Shown: positions 47,117 to 58,164, numbered from the stretch's first letter. The stretch is 64,000 nt of DNA from CALROG01 sp943369755 (GCA_943369755.1 CALROG020000004.1:62001-126000); one strand, 5' to 3'. Made by a program: numbers and translations. Notes: generated from the sequence alone by a model not told the origin.

Positions 47117-47191
47117 GAAGCTCCAACTATCGCAGTTGCCATAGATTGTTGGTTTAGGGCGCGTCACTACTCGACGCGCCCTTTTTCTTTT
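47117..47191 (+). ncRNA. Candidate small RNA or lepA leader attenuator
   Basis: After TACAAT (47111-47116) comes a ~70-nt stretch with hairpin CAACT-ATCGC-AGTTG (47124-47138), ending in a perfect terminator at 47157-47191. No gene precedes the terminator after the mucD terminator, so something non-coding must be transcribed here. It may be a short RNA, or a lepA leader whose transcript is partly stopped. The -35 element is unclear. Confidence 0.4.
47157..47191 (+). terminator. Intrinsic terminator just upstream of lepA
   Basis: GGGCGCGTC (47157-47165), loop ACTACTC, GACGCGCCC (47173-47181) is a perfect 9-bp stem followed by TTTTTCTTTT. It ends 40 bp before the lepA ATG. Confidence 0.88.
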
Positions 47192-47230
47192 CTGCTCCGT
47201 TCTAATTCAATCACTTAAGCGTTCTCGTTG

Positions 47231-49042
47231 ATGAATCACATCAGAAACTTTTCGATCATTGCCCACATCGATCACGGCAAATCAACGCTGGCTGACCGCT
47301 TGATCCAACGCTGCGGTGGCTTGAGTGATCGCGAGATGCAAGAGCAGGTGCTTGACTCGATGGATCTCGAAAAAGAGCGTGGGATAACCATCAAGGCGCA
47401 GACCGCTTCGCTCAAGTACAAGGCGCTTGACGGACAGATCTACAACCTCAATCTGATCGATACGCCGGGTCATGTCGACTTCAGCTATGAAGTCTCGCGT
47501 TCCTTGTCGGCTTGCGAAGGCGCGTTGCTGGTCGTTGATGCAAGCCAGGGGGTTGAAGCCCAGACCGTGGCCAACTGCTACACCGCACTCGACCTCGGCG
47601 TCGAGGTCGTGCCGGTTCTGAACAAGATGGACCTGCCGCAGGCCGATCCGGAAAACGCCAAACTGGAAATCGAAGACGTGATCGGCATTGACGCGACCAA
47701 CGCAATTCCCTGCTCGGCCAAGACCGGCATGGGGATAGATGAGATCCTTGAGGCTGTGGTGGCGCGCATTCCGCCGCCCAAAGGCAATCCCAATGGCCCG
47801 TTGCGCGCAATGATCGTGGACAGTTGGTTCGACACCTACGTGGGCGTGGTCATGCTGGTGCGTGTGGTGGATGGTCGGCTGGCCAAAGGCGAGCGCTTCA
47901 AGATGATGGCCACCGGCACCATGTACAACGCCGACAACCTTGGTGTGTTCACCCCGGCCAACGAGTCGCGTAACGCACTGGAAGCGGGCGAAGTGGGCTA
48001 CATCGTGGCCGGTATCAAGGAACTGCAGGCCGCCAAGGTGGGCGACACCATCACCCTGATCAAGCCCGGAACCGGCGGTGCTGCTTTCACCGCAACCGTG
48101 CCCTTGCCGGGCTTCAAGGAAATCCAGCCCCAGGTCTTTGCCGGGCTGTACCCGACTGAGGCCAACCAGTACGACTCGCTGCGCGATGCACTGGAAAAAC
48201 TCAAACTCAACGACTCGTCGCTGCACTATGAGCCCGAAGTCAGCCAGGCGCTGGGCTTCGGATTTCGTTGCGGTTTTCTGGGACTGCTTCACATGGAGAT
48301 CGTGCAGGAGCGACTGGAGCGCGAGTTCGACCAGGACCTGATCACCACCGCGCCCAGCGTGGTTTATCAGGTTCTCAAGGCCGACGGCGAAATGATGATG
48401 GTGGAGAACCCGTCCAAGATTCCGGATCAGGGCCGGATACAGGAAATCCGTGAACCCATTGTCACGGTGCACCTGTACATGCCCCAGGAGCATGTGGGCG
48501 TGGTGATGACTCTGGCCAACCAGAAGCGTGGCGTGCAGATGAACATGGCTTATCACGGCAAGCAGGTCATGCTGACCTACGAGATGCCGCTGGGTGAGAT
48601 CGTGCTGGACTTCTTCGACAAGCTCAAATCGGTCAGCCGCGGCTACGCGTCAATGGACTACGAATTCAAGGAGTTCCGCGCGTCCGACGTGGTCAAGGTG
48701 GATATTTTGCTGAACGGCGAAAAGGTCGATGCGCTGTCGATCATCGTGCACCGCACCCAGGCGCAGTACCGCGGCCGGGCGGTGGTCGCAAAGATGCGCG
48801 AAATCATCAGCCGCCAGATGTTCGACGTGGCGATCCAGGCCGCCATTGGGGCCAACATCATTGCCCGCGAGACCATCAAGGCGTTGCGCAAAAACGTGCT
48901 GGCAAAATGCTACGGCGGCGACGTCAGCCGCAAGCGCAAGCTCCTTGAGAAACAGAAGGCAGGCAAGAAACGCATGAAGCAAATCGGCTCGGTTGAAGTT
49001 CCCCAAGAGGCCTTTCTGGCCATTTTGCAGGTGGAAGAATGA
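47231..49042 (+). CDS. lepA: Elongation factor 4 (back-translocating ribosomal GTPase)
   Basis: This 603-residue protein starts [20 protein letters not shown], with the GTPase P-loop (about 12-19), DTPGHVDF (G3, about 77) and NKMDLP (G4, about 131). The LepA-specific C-terminal domain contains [19 protein letters not shown]. It acts on stalled ribosomes in the cytoplasm. It overlaps lepB by 4 nt, and both continue in an operon with rnc and era. Confidence 0.97.
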   Translation: MNHIRNFSIIAHIDHGKSTLADRLIQRCGGLSDREMQEQVLDSMDLEKERGITIKAQTASLKYKALDGQIYNLNLIDTPGHVDFSYEVSRSLSACEGALLVVDASQGVEAQTVANCYTALDLGVEVVPVLNKMDLPQADPENAKLEIEDVIGIDATNAIPCSAKTGMGIDEILEAVVARIPPPKGNPNGPLRAMIVDSWFDTYVGVVMLVRVVDGRLAKGERFKMMATGTMYNADNLGVFTPANESRNALEAGEVGYIVAGIKELQAAKVGDTITLIKPGTGGAAFTATVPLPGFKEIQPQVFAGLYPTEANQYDSLRDALEKLKLNDSSLHYEPEVSQALGFGFRCGFLGLLHMEIVQERLEREFDQDLITTAPSVVYQVLKADGEMMMVENPSKIPDQGRIQEIREPIVTVHLYMPQEHVGVVMTLANQKRGVQMNMAYHGKQVMLTYEMPLGEIVLDFFDKLKSVSRGYASMDYEFKEFRASDVVKVDILLNGEKVDALSIIVHRTQAQYRGRAVVAKMREIISRQMFDVAIQAAIGANIIARETIKALRKNVLAKCYGGDVSRKRKLLEKQKAGKKRMKQIGSVEVPQEAFLAILQVEE

Positions 49043-50007
49043 TGCAGACTTTGACCGCTGTGGTGCTGGCTGCCTTCGTGGGCTACGCAGGCGCCTGGTA
49101 CGTGGGCGTGGTCGAAGGCAACTTCGCGTTGCTGCTGTTCGTGGCGACCGTGGTCACCGGGGTCTACTGGCTGGCAGAACGCCTGTACTTCCTGCCCCAG
49201 CGCCTGCGTGCAGTTGCTGCCCTGGAGGCCCAGGCCGCGCAACGCCGTGAGCAGCTCGCGGGCCAGGGCATTACCCAGGTGGACGGCGATCTTGGGGAGG
49301 CGCGTACCCGGCTCGTCATGCAGCCCTGGTGGCTGGACTGGACGGCGGGCTTGTTCCCGGTGATTGCTGTGGTTTTTCTGTTGCGTTCATTTCTGTTTGA
49401 GCCTTTCAAAATTCCCTCGGGCTCGATGATCCCCACGCTGCTGGTCGGCGACCTGATCCTGGTGAATAAATTCACCTATGGCGTGCGGCTGCCAGTGATC
49501 AACCTGAAGGTCACAGACGGCAACAAGCCCCAGCGCGGCGATGTGATGGTGTTTCGTTACCCGCCCAAGCCGAGCCTGGACTACATCAAGCGAGTCATAG
49601 GTCTGCCAGGCGATGAGGTGGCTTACTTGAACAAGACCCTGACGATCAACGGCAAGCCGGTGCCGAAGTCGGATTTGCCCGAGTTTTTTGACGACGATGT
49701 CATGCGTTACTTCCGCCAGCACCAAGAGGTGATTGACGGGCGCAGCTACCGCGTGCTCAATGATGCTGACCGCCCTGCGTTCATTCCTGGAGCGGAGGCG
49801 TTTCCCTTCACGCAGAATTGCCGTTACAGTGTCGAGGGCGTTGTGTGCAAAGTGCCGGAAGGTCACTACTTCATGATGGGCGACAACCGCGATAATTCGC
49901 TTGATTCGCGCTTTTGGGGTTTCGTGCCGGATCGCAACATCGTTGGCAAGGCCTTCTTCATCTGGATGAACTTCGGCAACTTCAGGCGCTTCGGGTCGTT
50001 CGACTAG
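49039..50007 (+). CDS. lepB: Signal peptidase I
   Basis: This 322-residue protein has two N-terminal hydrophobic helices (about 3-20 and 22-45), a third (about 98-118), then catalytic Ser in [14 protein letters not shown] (about 131) and catalytic Lys in [15 protein letters not shown] (about 187). The box [16 protein letters not shown] lies near the C-terminus. It removes signal peptides from exported proteins at the inner membrane. Adjacent ATG codons at 49039 and 49042 are equally usable. Confidence 0.96.
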   Translation: MMQTLTAVVLAAFVGYAGAWYVGVVEGNFALLLFVATVVTGVYWLAERLYFLPQRLRAVAALEAQAAQRREQLAGQGITQVDGDLGEARTRLVMQPWWLDWTAGLFPVIAVVFLLRSFLFEPFKIPSGSMIPTLLVGDLILVNKFTYGVRLPVINLKVTDGNKPQRGDVMVFRYPPKPSLDYIKRVIGLPGDEVAYLNKTLTINGKPVPKSDLPEFFDDDVMRYFRQHQEVIDGRSYRVLNDADRPAFIPGAEAFPFTQNCRYSVEGVVCKVPEGHYFMMGDNRDNSLDSRFWGFVPDRNIVGKAFFIWMNFGNFRRFGSFD

Positions 50008-50035
50008 CATTTGTTCCCGCTGCAAAGGTTGGTAT

Positions 50036-50389
50036 ATGAAATTTCAGTTCAAATCGAAACAAGGTGGCGCGTCGCTGCTGGGTTTGCTGTTCGTGGGTGG
50101 CGTATTGGTATGCGTGGGCATACTGGGGGCCCAGGCTTTCCCGACCTTCACCGAGTACCAGACGGTATTGAAGGCAATAGACAAGGCCAAGGCTGGCAGC
50201 TCGGTTGTCGACGCACGGACCATTTTTGACAAGGCAGCCCAGGTTGACGACATCAAGTCAATCAGTGGCAAGGACCTTGAAGTAACCCAGAATGGCGGCA
50301 AGATCACGATTTCTTTTGCCTACACCAAGGAAATCCATATGGCTGGCCCGGCTTACCTGTTGCTGAAGTACAGCGGGCAAACCAAGTAG
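50036..50389 (+). CDS. DUF4845 family membrane protein
   Basis: This 117-residue protein has a basic N-terminus ([12 protein letters not shown]) and one membrane helix (about 13-33), with a small exported domain (about 45-115) typical of DUF4845. The family sits between lepB and rnc in many betaproteobacteria and gammaproteobacteria, as here. The pilin-like N-terminus is notable, but there is no prepilin cleavage motif. Function is unknown. Confidence 0.88.
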   Translation: MKFQFKSKQGGASLLGLLFVGGVLVCVGILGAQAFPTFTEYQTVLKAIDKAKAGSSVVDARTIFDKAAQVDDIKSISGKDLEVTQNGGKITISFAYTKEIHMAGPAYLLLKYSGQTK

Positions 50390-50390
50390 C

Positions 50391-51074
50391 GTGGATGGCG
50401 GCCTGTCAGCGCTGCAATTGCGCTTGCAGCACACGTTCTCTGACCCGCAGTTGTTGCTGCGCGCGCTGACTCACCGCAGCTTCAGCGCCGATCACAACGA
50501 ACGCCTGGAGTTTCTCGGCGACTCGGTGCTCAATCTCGCGGTGGCGGCGCTGGTCTACGACCGGCTGCGGGCGTTGCCCGAAGGTGAACTTTCGCGGGTA
50601 CGTGCCAACCTGGTCAAGCAGGACACGTTGCACCAGCTTGCGGTCAAGCTTGCCTTGCCTGAGGTGATTCGCCTCGGTGAGGGCGAGTCCCGTTCGGGCG
50701 GGCACAAGCGGCCTTCAATCCTGGCCGATGCGCTGGAAGCCGTGATTGGTGCGGTGCATCTGGACGCGGGCTATCAGGCTGCTGAAGCACTGGTGCGCAG
50801 GTTGTTCGAGGCGGTGGAGATCAACCCGCAAATGCCGGCCGCAGCCAAGGACCCAAAAACCGAGCTGCAAGAGTGGCTGCAGGGGCGAAAACTCAAGCTG
50901 CCGGTGTACCGGGTTGCTGGCACACTCGGGGCAGCCCACAAGCAGACTTTTGATGTGGAATGCGAAATTCCAGAACTGGGCGCAACAGAACGCGGAATCG
51001 GCGCCTCGCGCCGCGCCGGCGAGCAGGCTGCGGCTGCCGCCATGCTGCTCAGCCTGAAGACAAGGACCCAATGA
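50391..51074 (+). CDS. rnc: Ribonuclease III
   Basis: This 227-residue protein has the RNase III signature [16 protein letters not shown] (about 36-51) and a C-terminal double-stranded RNA-binding domain (about 155-225). The start is GTG at 50391, one base after the upstream stop. It cuts double-stranded RNA, processing rRNA precursors. The stop overlaps era as ATGA, the classic rnc-era coupling. Confidence 0.96.
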   Translation: MDGGLSALQLRLQHTFSDPQLLLRALTHRSFSADHNERLEFLGDSVLNLAVAALVYDRLRALPEGELSRVRANLVKQDTLHQLAVKLALPEVIRLGEGESRSGGHKRPSILADALEAVIGAVHLDAGYQAAEALVRRLFEAVEINPQMPAAAKDPKTELQEWLQGRKLKLPVYRVAGTLGAAHKQTFDVECEIPELGATERGIGASRRAGEQAAAAAMLLSLKTRTQ

Positions 51075-52057
51075 CAGATGCTACAAAAAACGTAGCGCCT
51101 CACGCAGAACCCATGCGGGCTGAAGGCCAAAATGACCAAAATCAAGCACCCGTGGATGCAACCGGGCAGCGGTGTGGCGTGATGGCGATCGTGGGCAAGC
51201 CCAACGTCGGCAAATCCACCTTGCTCAACGCTCTGGTGGGCCAGAAGATCAGCATCACCTCGCGCAAGGCGCAGACCACGCGCCACCGCATTACTGGCAT
51301 CCGTACCCGGGGCGCAACCCAGTTTATTTTTGTGGACACACCGGGCTTTCAGACCCGCCACACCACGGCGCTGAACCGCTCGCTGAACAAAACCGTGACC
51401 GGTGCCATCGGGGAGGTCGATCTGGTGTTGTTCGTAGTGGAGGCGGGCAATTTCACGCTGGGGGACGCCAAGGTTTTGGCGTTGCTGAGGCCAGGCGCGC
51501 CGGTGCTGTTGGTGGCTAACAAGCTGGACCAGGTGCACCGCCGGGGCGATCTGGCCCCCTGGCTGCGTGACATGCAGCAACGCCATCCGTTCAACGAATT
51601 TGTGCCGATGTCGGCCAAAAACGCCAAGGACGTCGAACGGCTGTTCAGCATCTGCGAGAAATACCTGCCCGAACAGGCGTGGTGGTACGGCGAAGACGAA
51701 CTGACCGACCGCAGCGAGAAATTTCTGGCCAGCGAGACCGTGCGCGAAAAACTGTTCCGGTTTACTGGCGACGAGTTGCCCTACACCTCGACCGTCGTGA
51801 TCGAAAAGTTCGAAGAGGAACCCAGCCCCAAACACGGTCGGCTGGTGAAGATTGCGGCAACGATCGTGGTGGAGCGCGATGGCCACAAGGCCATGGTGAT
51901 TGGCGAAGGTGGCGAGCGGCTCAAACGCATTGGCACCGAGGCGCGCCAGGAACTGGAGAAGCTCATGGAGGCCAAGGTCTTTCTGGAGCTATGGGTCAAG
52001 GTGCGTTCGGGTTGGGCTGACGACGAAGCCCGGGTGAAGTCTTTCGGCTACGAGTAG
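51071..52057 (+). CDS. era: GTPase Era
   Basis: The protein has 328 residues. GTPase motifs: [18 protein letters not shown] (G1, about 38-55), DTPGF (G3) and NKLD (G4, about 152). A KH RNA-binding domain follows (about 230-310) with [13 protein letters not shown]. Era binds the 3' end of 16S rRNA during 30S assembly. E. coli Era is 301 residues; the extra N-terminal ~25 residues here are largely encoded by dispersed-repeat copy F (51080-51128). Confidence 0.96.
   Translation: MTDATKNVAPHAEPMRAEGQNDQNQAPVDATGQRCGVMAIVGKPNVGKSTLLNALVGQKISITSRKAQTTRHRITGIRTRGATQFIFVDTPGFQTRHTTALNRSLNKTVTGAIGEVDLVLFVVEAGNFTLGDAKVLALLRPGAPVLLVANKLDQVHRRGDLAPWLRDMQQRHPFNEFVPMSAKNAKDVERLFSICEKYLPEQAWWYGEDELTDRSEKFLASETVREKLFRFTGDELPYTSTVVIEKFEEEPSPKHGRLVKIAATIVVERDGHKAMVIGEGGERLKRIGTEARQELEKLMEAKVFLELWVKVRSGWADDEARVKSFGYE
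51080..51128 (+). repeat. Dispersed repeat, copy F (N-terminal codons of era)
   Basis: GCTACAAAAAACGTAGC (51080-51096) is the hairpin. It is followed by GCCTCACGCAGAACCC and ATGCGGGCTGAAGGCC. It begins 10 bp after the era start codon and is read in frame as the variable N-terminal extension. It is closest to copy D. Confidence 0.75.
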
Positions 52058-52064
52058 CCCCCTC

Positions 52065-52808
52065 GTGAAGCGCGTTGTCGACGAGCCTGCCTACGTTCTC
52101 CACCGCTACGACTGGAGCGAGTCCAGCCTGATTCTTGAGGTGTTGACCCGAAACCACGGACGCATTGCGCTGGTGGCCAAAGGGGCCAAGCGACCCAGCT
52201 CCAACTTCCGGCCGGTGCTGCTGCCACTACAGCCGCTGCGCGTGGGCTGGGGGGGGGATGCCGAGATCCGCACGCTCAAGGGGGCCGAATGGGTGGGCGG
52301 GCACGTGATGCCAACTGGCGACGCGCTGCTTTCCGGCTATTACGTCAACGAACTGGTGTTGCGCCTTCTGGCCCGAGACGATCCGCACCCCACGATGTTT
52401 GACGCCTATACCGCAACCGTGCAAGTACTGGCGTCGCAGCACGGCGACGCATTGCAGCCCGCGTTGCGGGCCTTTGAGCTGGTGCTGTTGCGTGAAATTG
52501 GTTTGTTGCCAGTGCTGGACGCGCAAACCCTGACGCTGGCACCGATTGACCCCGGCGCAGATTACAGCCTGGTGCCAGAAGGCGGGTTGTTGAAGTCCGC
52601 AGCGGGTGAGCGCGCCAGTCTGAGCGGTGCGCAGTGGCTGGCGCTGCAGCAGGCGCTGGACAGCGAGGCACCGTTTCATGCGACGCTGCGGGCATGTGCC
52701 GAGGTCATGCCCGGACTCAAGCCCCTGTTGCGTAGCCTGCTGCACTACCATTGCGGGGTAAACACCTTGCGCACCCGCCAGATGATGATGGACCTGCAAT
52801 CGCTATGA
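52065..52808 (+). CDS. recO: DNA repair protein RecO
   Basis: This 247-residue protein starts (GTG) with [20 protein letters not shown], an OB-fold domain with [20 protein letters not shown] (about 38-57), then a helical domain with [19 protein letters not shown]. RecO loads RecA with RecR and RecF at single-stranded gaps. No zinc-binding cysteine set is present, as in many proteobacterial RecO proteins. It overlaps pdxJ by 4 nt. Confidence 0.93.
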   Translation: MKRVVDEPAYVLHRYDWSESSLILEVLTRNHGRIALVAKGAKRPSSNFRPVLLPLQPLRVGWGGDAEIRTLKGAEWVGGHVMPTGDALLSGYYVNELVLRLLARDDPHPTMFDAYTATVQVLASQHGDALQPALRAFELVLLREIGLLPVLDAQTLTLAPIDPGADYSLVPEGGLLKSAAGERASLSGAQWLALQQALDSEAPFHATLRACAEVMPGLKPLLRSLLHYHCGVNTLRTRQMMMDLQSL

Positions 52809-53584
52809 CCGCCCAAGCCGCAATACCTTCCCTTGCACGCACCGCGCTGTCGGTCAACCTCAACAAGGTGGCGCTGGTACGCAACACGCGCCATCTTGGC
52901 ATTCCCAGTGTGTTGCGTGCCGCGACGCTGTGCCTTGGGGCCGGGGCACGTGGCATCACGGTGCACCCGCGGCCAGACGCGCGGCACATCCGCCAGGACG
53001 ATGTGCACCTGTTGCACAAACTGCTGAAGTCCTGGCCCCAGGTTGAGTTCAACATTGAGGGCAACCCGTTTCACAATCTGATGGATTTTGTGCGGGAACT
53101 GCGCCCGCATCAGTGCACCTTTGTACCGGACAGCGAAGGCCAGTTCACCAGTGACCATGGCTGGTCGTTTCCAGACGACCTGGCGCGGCTCAAACCCCTC
53201 ATCGCCGAGGCCCGCGCGCTGGGCGTGCGGGTGAGCCTGTTCATGGACCCTTTGCCAGAAGCCATGGCGGGTGCCCGAGCCGCAGGGGCCGACCGGGTCG
53301 AGTTGTATACAGAGAGCTACGCCAGCGCCTTTGGAACCGCTGACAAGCAGGCGGTGCTGGGCCAGTTTGCCGACGCCGCGCGTGCGGCGCAGGCGGTGGG
53401 CCTGGGAGTCAACGCAGGGCACGACCTGAGCCGAGAGAACCTCACAGATTTTCTGGTTGCCGTGCCGGGGGTGTGCGAGGTGTCCATTGGCCATGCGCTG
53501 ATTTCAGATGCACTCGAACTGGGTTACGAAGCGACGGTAAAGGCCTACCTGCGTTGTATTGATGACGCCTTTGAGCCTGCATGA
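52805..53584 (+). CDS. pdxJ: Pyridoxine 5'-phosphate synthase
   Basis: This 259-residue TIM-barrel enzyme has [15 protein letters not shown] (about 14-28), [13 protein letters not shown] (about 49-61), EFNIEGNP and [12 protein letters not shown] (about 201). It condenses 1-deoxyxylulose 5-phosphate with 3-amino-2-oxopropyl phosphate to pyridoxine phosphate. It overlaps recO and acpS by 4 nt each; the recO-pdxJ-acpS order is conserved in proteobacteria. Confidence 0.96.
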   Translation: MTAQAAIPSLARTALSVNLNKVALVRNTRHLGIPSVLRAATLCLGAGARGITVHPRPDARHIRQDDVHLLHKLLKSWPQVEFNIEGNPFHNLMDFVRELRPHQCTFVPDSEGQFTSDHGWSFPDDLARLKPLIAEARALGVRVSLFMDPLPEAMAGARAAGADRVELYTESYASAFGTADKQAVLGQFADAARAAQAVGLGVNAGHDLSRENLTDFLVAVPGVCEVSIGHALISDALELGYEATVKAYLRCIDDAFEPA

Positions 53585-53982
53585 TTTACGGCATCGGCAC
53601 CGACATTTGCGATGTGCGGCGTATTCGGGCATCGCTTGAACGCCATGGCGAACGTTTCGCCCGCAAGATTTTGAGTGACGGTGAACTGGTCACCTGGAAG
53701 CTGCGCACTGCGCGCTGGCCCGAGCGCGGTATCCGATACTTGGCAACCCGGTTTTCAGCCAAAGAAGCGTTTAGCAAGGCGATTGGTCTGGGCATGCGCA
53801 TGCCCATGACCTGGCGGCTTTGCGAGGTGGGCAAGCTGCCCAGCGGAAAACCGGCCATCGTGCTGCACGGCGCCCTGAAAGACTGGTTCAACAGCCACGG
53901 GCTGCGCGCCCATGTGAGCGTGACCGACGAAACCGACTACGCTGCGAGCTTTGTCGTGGTGGAACAGAAAGACATGCAATGA
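53581..53982 (+). CDS. acpS: Holo-ACP synthase
   Basis: This 133-residue protein starts [20 protein letters not shown], with metal-binding Asp8 and Glu in [15 protein letters not shown] (about 58-72). It transfers 4'-phosphopantetheine from CoA to ACP, here presumably the acpP product at 40.9 kb. It overlaps its neighbours by 4 nt on both sides. Confidence 0.96.
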   Translation: MIYGIGTDICDVRRIRASLERHGERFARKILSDGELVTWKLRTARWPERGIRYLATRFSAKEAFSKAIGLGMRMPMTWRLCEVGKLPSGKPAIVLHGALKDWFNSHGLRAHVSVTDETDYAASFVVVEQKDMQ

Positions 53983-55040
53983 ACCCGCACGCCCCCCTGA
54001 TTCTTGATGTGGCCGGACTGTCGCTCTCTGCCAAGGACCGCAGGCGCCTTGAGCACCCGCTGACGGGGGGTGTGATCCTGTTTGGCAGAAACTGGCGCAA
54101 CCGCGCCCAGGTCAGTGCCTTGTGTGCCGAAATCAAGGCCACGCGGCCCGATGCCCTGATTTGCGTGGACCATGAAGGCGGTCGCGTACAGCGCTTTCGT
54201 ACCGATGGGTTCACCCACTTGCCGCCCATGCGCGCCCTGGGCGAGCTGTGGATGACCCAGGCCCTGGCGGCCACCAACGCCGCAACCGCGTGCGGCTACG
54301 TGCTGGGAGCCGAGCTGCGTGCCTGTGGCGTGGACTTCAGTTTTACCCCTGTGCTGGATCTGGACTGGGGCGGCTCAGGCGTGATTGGCGACCGGGCCTT
54401 TCATTCCGACGCGCGGGTCGTGGCCTTGTTGGCCAAGAGCCTGATGCACGGCTTGCTGCGTGCCGGTGTTGCCAACTGCGGCAAACATTTCCCCGGGCAT
54501 GGCTTTGTGAAGGCCGATTCGCACACCGAGATTCCGGTGGACCGCCGCAACCTCAAAGCCATACTGGCAGACGACGCTGCGCCCTATGGCTGGCTCAACA
54601 CGGTGCTGACCAGCGTAATGCCGGCGCATGTCATTTACCCGAAGGTCGACGCGCGGCCGGCTGGCTTTTCAACCCGGTGGCTCAACGACATCTTGCGCGG
54701 CCAGTTGGGCTTTAGCGGCGCGATTTTCAGCGACGACTTGAGCATGGCCGGCGCCCGCGTGATCGACGGGCGCACTGTCAGCTTCACCGAAGCCGGCGTC
54801 GCCGCGCTGGCGGCTGGGTGCGACATGGTGCTGCTGTGCAACCAGTCAGTGGACGGTGGTGAGGCTGTGGATGAATTGCTGGACGGTTTGGCCGAGGCCC
54901 AGCTCAAAGGGCAGTGGCTGGCCAGCGAGGCCAGCGAAGAGCGGCGGCTTGCGTTGTTGCCAGGGCCGCCAGCGCTGGGGGCATGGGATGCGTTGATGGC
55001 ATCACCCGCCTACTTGCAGGCGCTGGACCTGATTCCCTGA
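53979..55040 (+). CDS. nagZ: Beta-N-acetylhexosaminidase
   Basis: This 353-residue GH3 enzyme has [16 protein letters not shown] (about 63-78), the motif [20 protein letters not shown] (about 167-186) with the catalytic His of the NagZ group, and the nucleophile Asp in [10 protein letters not shown] (about 250). It removes GlcNAc from anhydromuropeptides during cell-wall recycling in the cytoplasm. It is the last gene of the lepA-nagZ run and converges on lysS with a 4-bp gap. Confidence 0.94.
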   Translation: MNPHAPLILDVAGLSLSAKDRRRLEHPLTGGVILFGRNWRNRAQVSALCAEIKATRPDALICVDHEGGRVQRFRTDGFTHLPPMRALGELWMTQALAATNAATACGYVLGAELRACGVDFSFTPVLDLDWGGSGVIGDRAFHSDARVVALLAKSLMHGLLRAGVANCGKHFPGHGFVKADSHTEIPVDRRNLKAILADDAAPYGWLNTVLTSVMPAHVIYPKVDARPAGFSTRWLNDILRGQLGFSGAIFSDDLSMAGARVIDGRTVSFTEAGVAALAAGCDMVLLCNQSVDGGEAVDELLDGLAEAQLKGQWLASEASEERRLALLPGPPALGAWDALMASPAYLQALDLIP

Positions 55041-55044
55041 GGCG

Positions 55045-56577
55045 TCAGGCTTCGCGGCGCAGCGCCGGGAACAGAATCACGTCGCGGATGCTCGGGCTGT
55101 CGGTCAGCAGCATCATCAGCCGGTCAATGCCGATACCGCAGCCACCGGTCGGCGGCATGCCGTATTCGAGCGCACGCACGAAGTCATGGTCAAAGAACAT
55201 GGCTTCATCATCACCGCTGTCCTTGGCCGCCACCTGGGCCTGAAAACGCGCGGCTTGGTCTTCGGCGTCGTTGAGCTCTGAGAAACCGTTGCCAAATTCC
55301 CGGCCGGTGATGTAGAGCTCAAAGCGCTCGGTTACTTCGGGCCGCTCGTCGTTGGCGCGGGCCAGGGGCGAGATTTCTGTCGGGTGTTCCATGATGAAGG
55401 TGGGCTGCCAGAGTTTGTCTTCCACCGTTTCTTCAAAGTACAGCACCTGCAGGCTGGCCAGCGAGCGGCCCGCCAGTTTGTTCTTCTCTTCATTCAAGCC
55501 CAGCTTGCGCAGCGCGTTGGTGAGCCATTCGCGGTTGTCCACGTTGTCCAAGGCATCGGTGTGCTTGAGGATGGCCTCGCGGATGGTCAGGCGCTCAAAT
55601 GGCTTGGCCAGGTCCACCGGCTTGCCGCCGTAGGTGAGCTGCAGCGTGCCTGCCGCCTTTTGTGCGGCGTCACGAATCAGCGCTTCGGTGAAGTCCATCA
55701 GGTCGCGGTAATTCCAGTAGGCCGCGTAAAACTCCATCATGGTGAACTCGGGGTTGTGCCGCACCGAGATGCCTTCATTGCGAAAGTTGCGATTGATCTC
55801 GAACACCCGCTCGAAGCCGCCCACGATCAGGCGCTTGAGGTACAGCTCCGGTGCAATGCGCAGAAACATCTCCTGGTCCAGGGCATTGTGGTGCGTCACG
55901 AAAGGCTTGGCGTTGGCACCCCCGGGAATTGAGTGCAGCATCGGTGTTTCGACTTCCAGGAAGGCGTGGCTCACCATGAATTCGCGGATCGAGCTGACGG
56001 CTTTGCTGCGGGCCACAAAACGGTCTCGTGCGGCCTGGTCGGTCATCAGATCCACGTAGCGCTGGCGGTACTTCACTTCCTGGTCGGCCATGCCGTGGAA
56101 TTTGTCGGGCATGGGCCGCAGGCTCTTGGTCAGAAGCCGCACACGGGTGACGTGCACCGACAGCTCTCCGGTGCGGGTTTTGAACAGCTTGCCTTCGGCA
56201 GCAACGATGTCGCCCAGATCCCAGTGCTTGAAGCTGGCGTACAGCTCTTCGCCCACATCGTCACGGGTCACATAGATCTGGAAGCGGCCGGAAGCGTCTT
56301 GAAGTGAGGCAAAGCTGGCCTTGCCCATGACGCGCTTGAGCATCATGCGCCCGGCAATGCTGACGGCCGTGCCTTCTTCGGCCAGCGTTTCGGCCGTCTT
56401 GGCACCGTGGTGGGCCTGGAGATCGGCGGCATGGTGGCCCGGTTTGAAATCGTTTGGAAACGCCACCCCTTTGCCCTGGCGCTGCGCTTCGCGAATGGCC
56501 TTGAGCTTTTCGCGGCGCTCGGCGATCAGTTGGTTTTCGTCCTGGGGGGCTGGGGTGGGCGTATTGTTCTGCGACAT
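55045..56577 (-). CDS. lysS: Lysyl-tRNA synthetase (class II)
   Basis: This 510-residue protein has an OB-fold anticodon domain (about 70-165) and the class II core: motif 2 around [20 protein letters not shown] (about 270-289) and motif 3 [20 protein letters not shown] (about 480-499). It charges tRNA-Lys. No programmed-frameshift element (as in prfB) is next to it. It is divergent from the MurJ-like gene. Confidence 0.97.
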   Translation of the reverse strand: MSQNNTPTPAPQDENQLIAERREKLKAIREAQRQGKGVAFPNDFKPGHHAADLQAHHGAKTAETLAEEGTAVSIAGRMMLKRVMGKASFASLQDASGRFQIYVTRDDVGEELYASFKHWDLGDIVAAEGKLFKTRTGELSVHVTRVRLLTKSLRPMPDKFHGMADQEVKYRQRYVDLMTDQAARDRFVARSKAVSSIREFMVSHAFLEVETPMLHSIPGGANAKPFVTHHNALDQEMFLRIAPELYLKRLIVGGFERVFEINRNFRNEGISVRHNPEFTMMEFYAAYWNYRDLMDFTEALIRDAAQKAAGTLQLTYGGKPVDLAKPFERLTIREAILKHTDALDNVDNREWLTNALRKLGLNEEKNKLAGRSLASLQVLYFEETVEDKLWQPTFIMEHPTEISPLARANDERPEVTERFELYITGREFGNGFSELNDAEDQAARFQAQVAAKDSGDDEAMFFDHDFVRALEYGMPPTGGCGIGIDRLMMLLTDSPSIRDVILFPALRREA

Positions 56578-56687
56578 GGGATGAAGTTGCGCCCTGGGCG
56601 GCTATGGTGTTCTGTCAAAGCTTCGTATTTTAGTTTTTTGCCTGGGTGCCGGCCGACAACGCGCCAACCTGACGGGATAATCCTTGA

Positions 56688-58154
56688 ATGTACCTTCGCG
56701 CCGGCGTGATTTCACTGACCTTGCTGCTGGCCAGTCGTGTGCTCGGTTTGCTGCGCGAATCAGTTCAGGCAGCGACTTTTGGCACGACGGCGCTGGGTGA
56801 TCTGGTAGTGGCCATGCTGACCCTGCCAGACCTGGCCAGTGCCATCCTGGCGTCGGGGGCGCTGAGCTACGCCTTGCTGCCTTTGTGGGCACGCCAGCCC
56901 CATGCGGTGATGTTGCGCAGCCAGCGCCGCGTGGCGGGGAGCCTCTGGGTGCTAGGGGTTGCCATCGCTGGCCTGATATGGGTTATGCCAGCTACTTTCG
57001 GGCGCTGGCTGGTGCCGGGCGCGCAGGATCTGGCTTCACTGGTGGAGGCGTTGCGCTGGGCCGCAATCGCAATTCCGTTTGCACTGCTTGGTTCGCTCTG
57101 GTACACGCGGCTACAACACGAGCGTGACGTTGTAGGCATGTATGGCATGAACGTGGTTCACACCGGGGTGGTCGTGCTGGCAATTCTCTGGCTGCAACAG
57201 TACGCAGCGAATGATGCCGCTATTGAGTACATGGGACTCGGGCTGCTGCTGGCATTGGGGCTGCGCCTGCTGTTCCTGATGTGGCGGCTTGGGCGCTTGC
57301 AGACTCCTGCAATGGGGTCCGGGCAGTTACCTGCGGGCACGGTTGAGGCCGCACTGCTTCCTTCCTGGAAAGTCTGGGCTTGGGCCTTGGCTGCAACCGG
57401 GGCACCGGTGTTGCTGGTGCTGCTGGCCCGCAGCCTGGTTTCCAGTGGGGGCGAAGGCGCGTTGGCCACCTTCAACTATGCGTGGAAACTCGTCGAACTG
57501 CCCAACTTGCTCGCCATTCAGCTGGTAACCACCTTGGCCTATCCAGCGCTGACCCGGGCCCGGGCAGAGGGCCGGGATTTCAGTGTTCAGCTTGCCGCGA
57601 CATTCATGTTGTCTTGGACGCTTGCCTGCGCGGGCGCGCTCGGTTTGTGGCTTGGTTCGGTGCCGGTGAGCCAGGTGCTGTTTGGCTGGGGCCGGATGGA
57701 GCCCGGCCATGTTGCCCAAGTAGCGCAGTGGGCTGCGTGGGGTGGTTGGACACTGCTGCCTCAGGCCTTGATTGCGGTAACGGTGCTGGTGCTTGCCACT
57801 GTAGGGCGGCTTTACGCAGTTGCCATTGTCTATGCCCTGGCTTTGGTCGTGCTGGCGGGTTTGGGTTTTTCCGGCCTGCACGAAGGGCGCGCGGTCATGA
57901 TGGTGCTCGTCGCGGTGATGGCGGCCCAGGCGTTGCTGTTGTTGCGCTGGTTGGGTGCGAGTGCCTTGCGGGCGCTGCCTTGGCGCCAGATGGCAGTGCC
58001 GGCCGCCCTGTGCGCGGCACTGTCTGTGGCCGGGCGCCTGCTGCCGGTTACACAGCCAATGCTGGTGCTGCTGGTCGCGGTGCTGTTTGCAGGGTTGTTG
58101 TTGGTTGCGAGCTATGCCGCCAGCCCGGTGCTACGCGTGTCCCTGAAACGATAA
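56688..58154 (+). CDS. MurJ-like lipid II/polysaccharide flippase
   Basis: This 488-residue protein has about 13-14 transmembrane helices and starts with a MurJ-type first helix (SRVLGLLRESVQAATFG, about 18-34). The conserved Arg residues of the MOP-family cavity are present at that helix. The sequence is less conserved than housekeeping MurJ, and the gene begins a glycan locus, so it may flip a polyprenyl-linked glycan rather than lipid II. A GATAAT about 14 bp before the ATG could be a -10 box. Confidence 0.75.
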   Translation: MYLRAGVISLTLLLASRVLGLLRESVQAATFGTTALGDLVVAMLTLPDLASAILASGALSYALLPLWARQPHAVMLRSQRRVAGSLWVLGVAIAGLIWVMPATFGRWLVPGAQDLASLVEALRWAAIAIPFALLGSLWYTRLQHERDVVGMYGMNVVHTGVVVLAILWLQQYAANDAAIEYMGLGLLLALGLRLLFLMWRLGRLQTPAMGSGQLPAGTVEAALLPSWKVWAWALAATGAPVLLVLLARSLVSSGGEGALATFNYAWKLVELPNLLAIQLVTTLAYPALTRARAEGRDFSVQLAATFMLSWTLACAGALGLWLGSVPVSQVLFGWGRMEPGHVAQVAQWAAWGGWTLLPQALIAVTVLVLATVGRLYAVAIVYALALVVLAGLGFSGLHEGRAVMMVLVAVMAAQALLLLRWLGASALRALPWRQMAVPAALCAALSVAGRLLPVTQPMLVLLVAVLFAGLLLVASYAASPVLRVSLKR

Positions 58155-58164
58155 TTGCGGCTTC

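Larger units (their letters stand above)
46778..47230. other. Gene-free, structured intergenic region before lepA
   Basis: No frame here shows coding character. It holds an AT-rich stretch (46780-46830), hairpin AGGGGT/ACCCCT (46914-46934), hairpin CGGGA-AAAA-TCCCG (46947-46960), a phased DnaA-box-like array (46962-47003), an inverted consensus box (47032-47040), a possible -10 TACAAT (47111-47116) and a terminator (47157-47191). Base composition is lower in GC than its neighbours. Confidence 0.6.

Noticed and set aside
46902..47167. Short open frames of 60-77 codons on both strands before lepA
   Set aside because: They overlap each other, lack ribosome-binding sites and show no family features; the region looks regulatory.
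46778..47230. Interpretation as the main chromosomal origin
   Set aside because: dnaA, dnaN, rpmH and gyrB are not nearby, most boxes match only 7 of 9, and the highly expressed rpmF-fab genes to the left run towards the site rather than away from it, which is unlike an active oriC.
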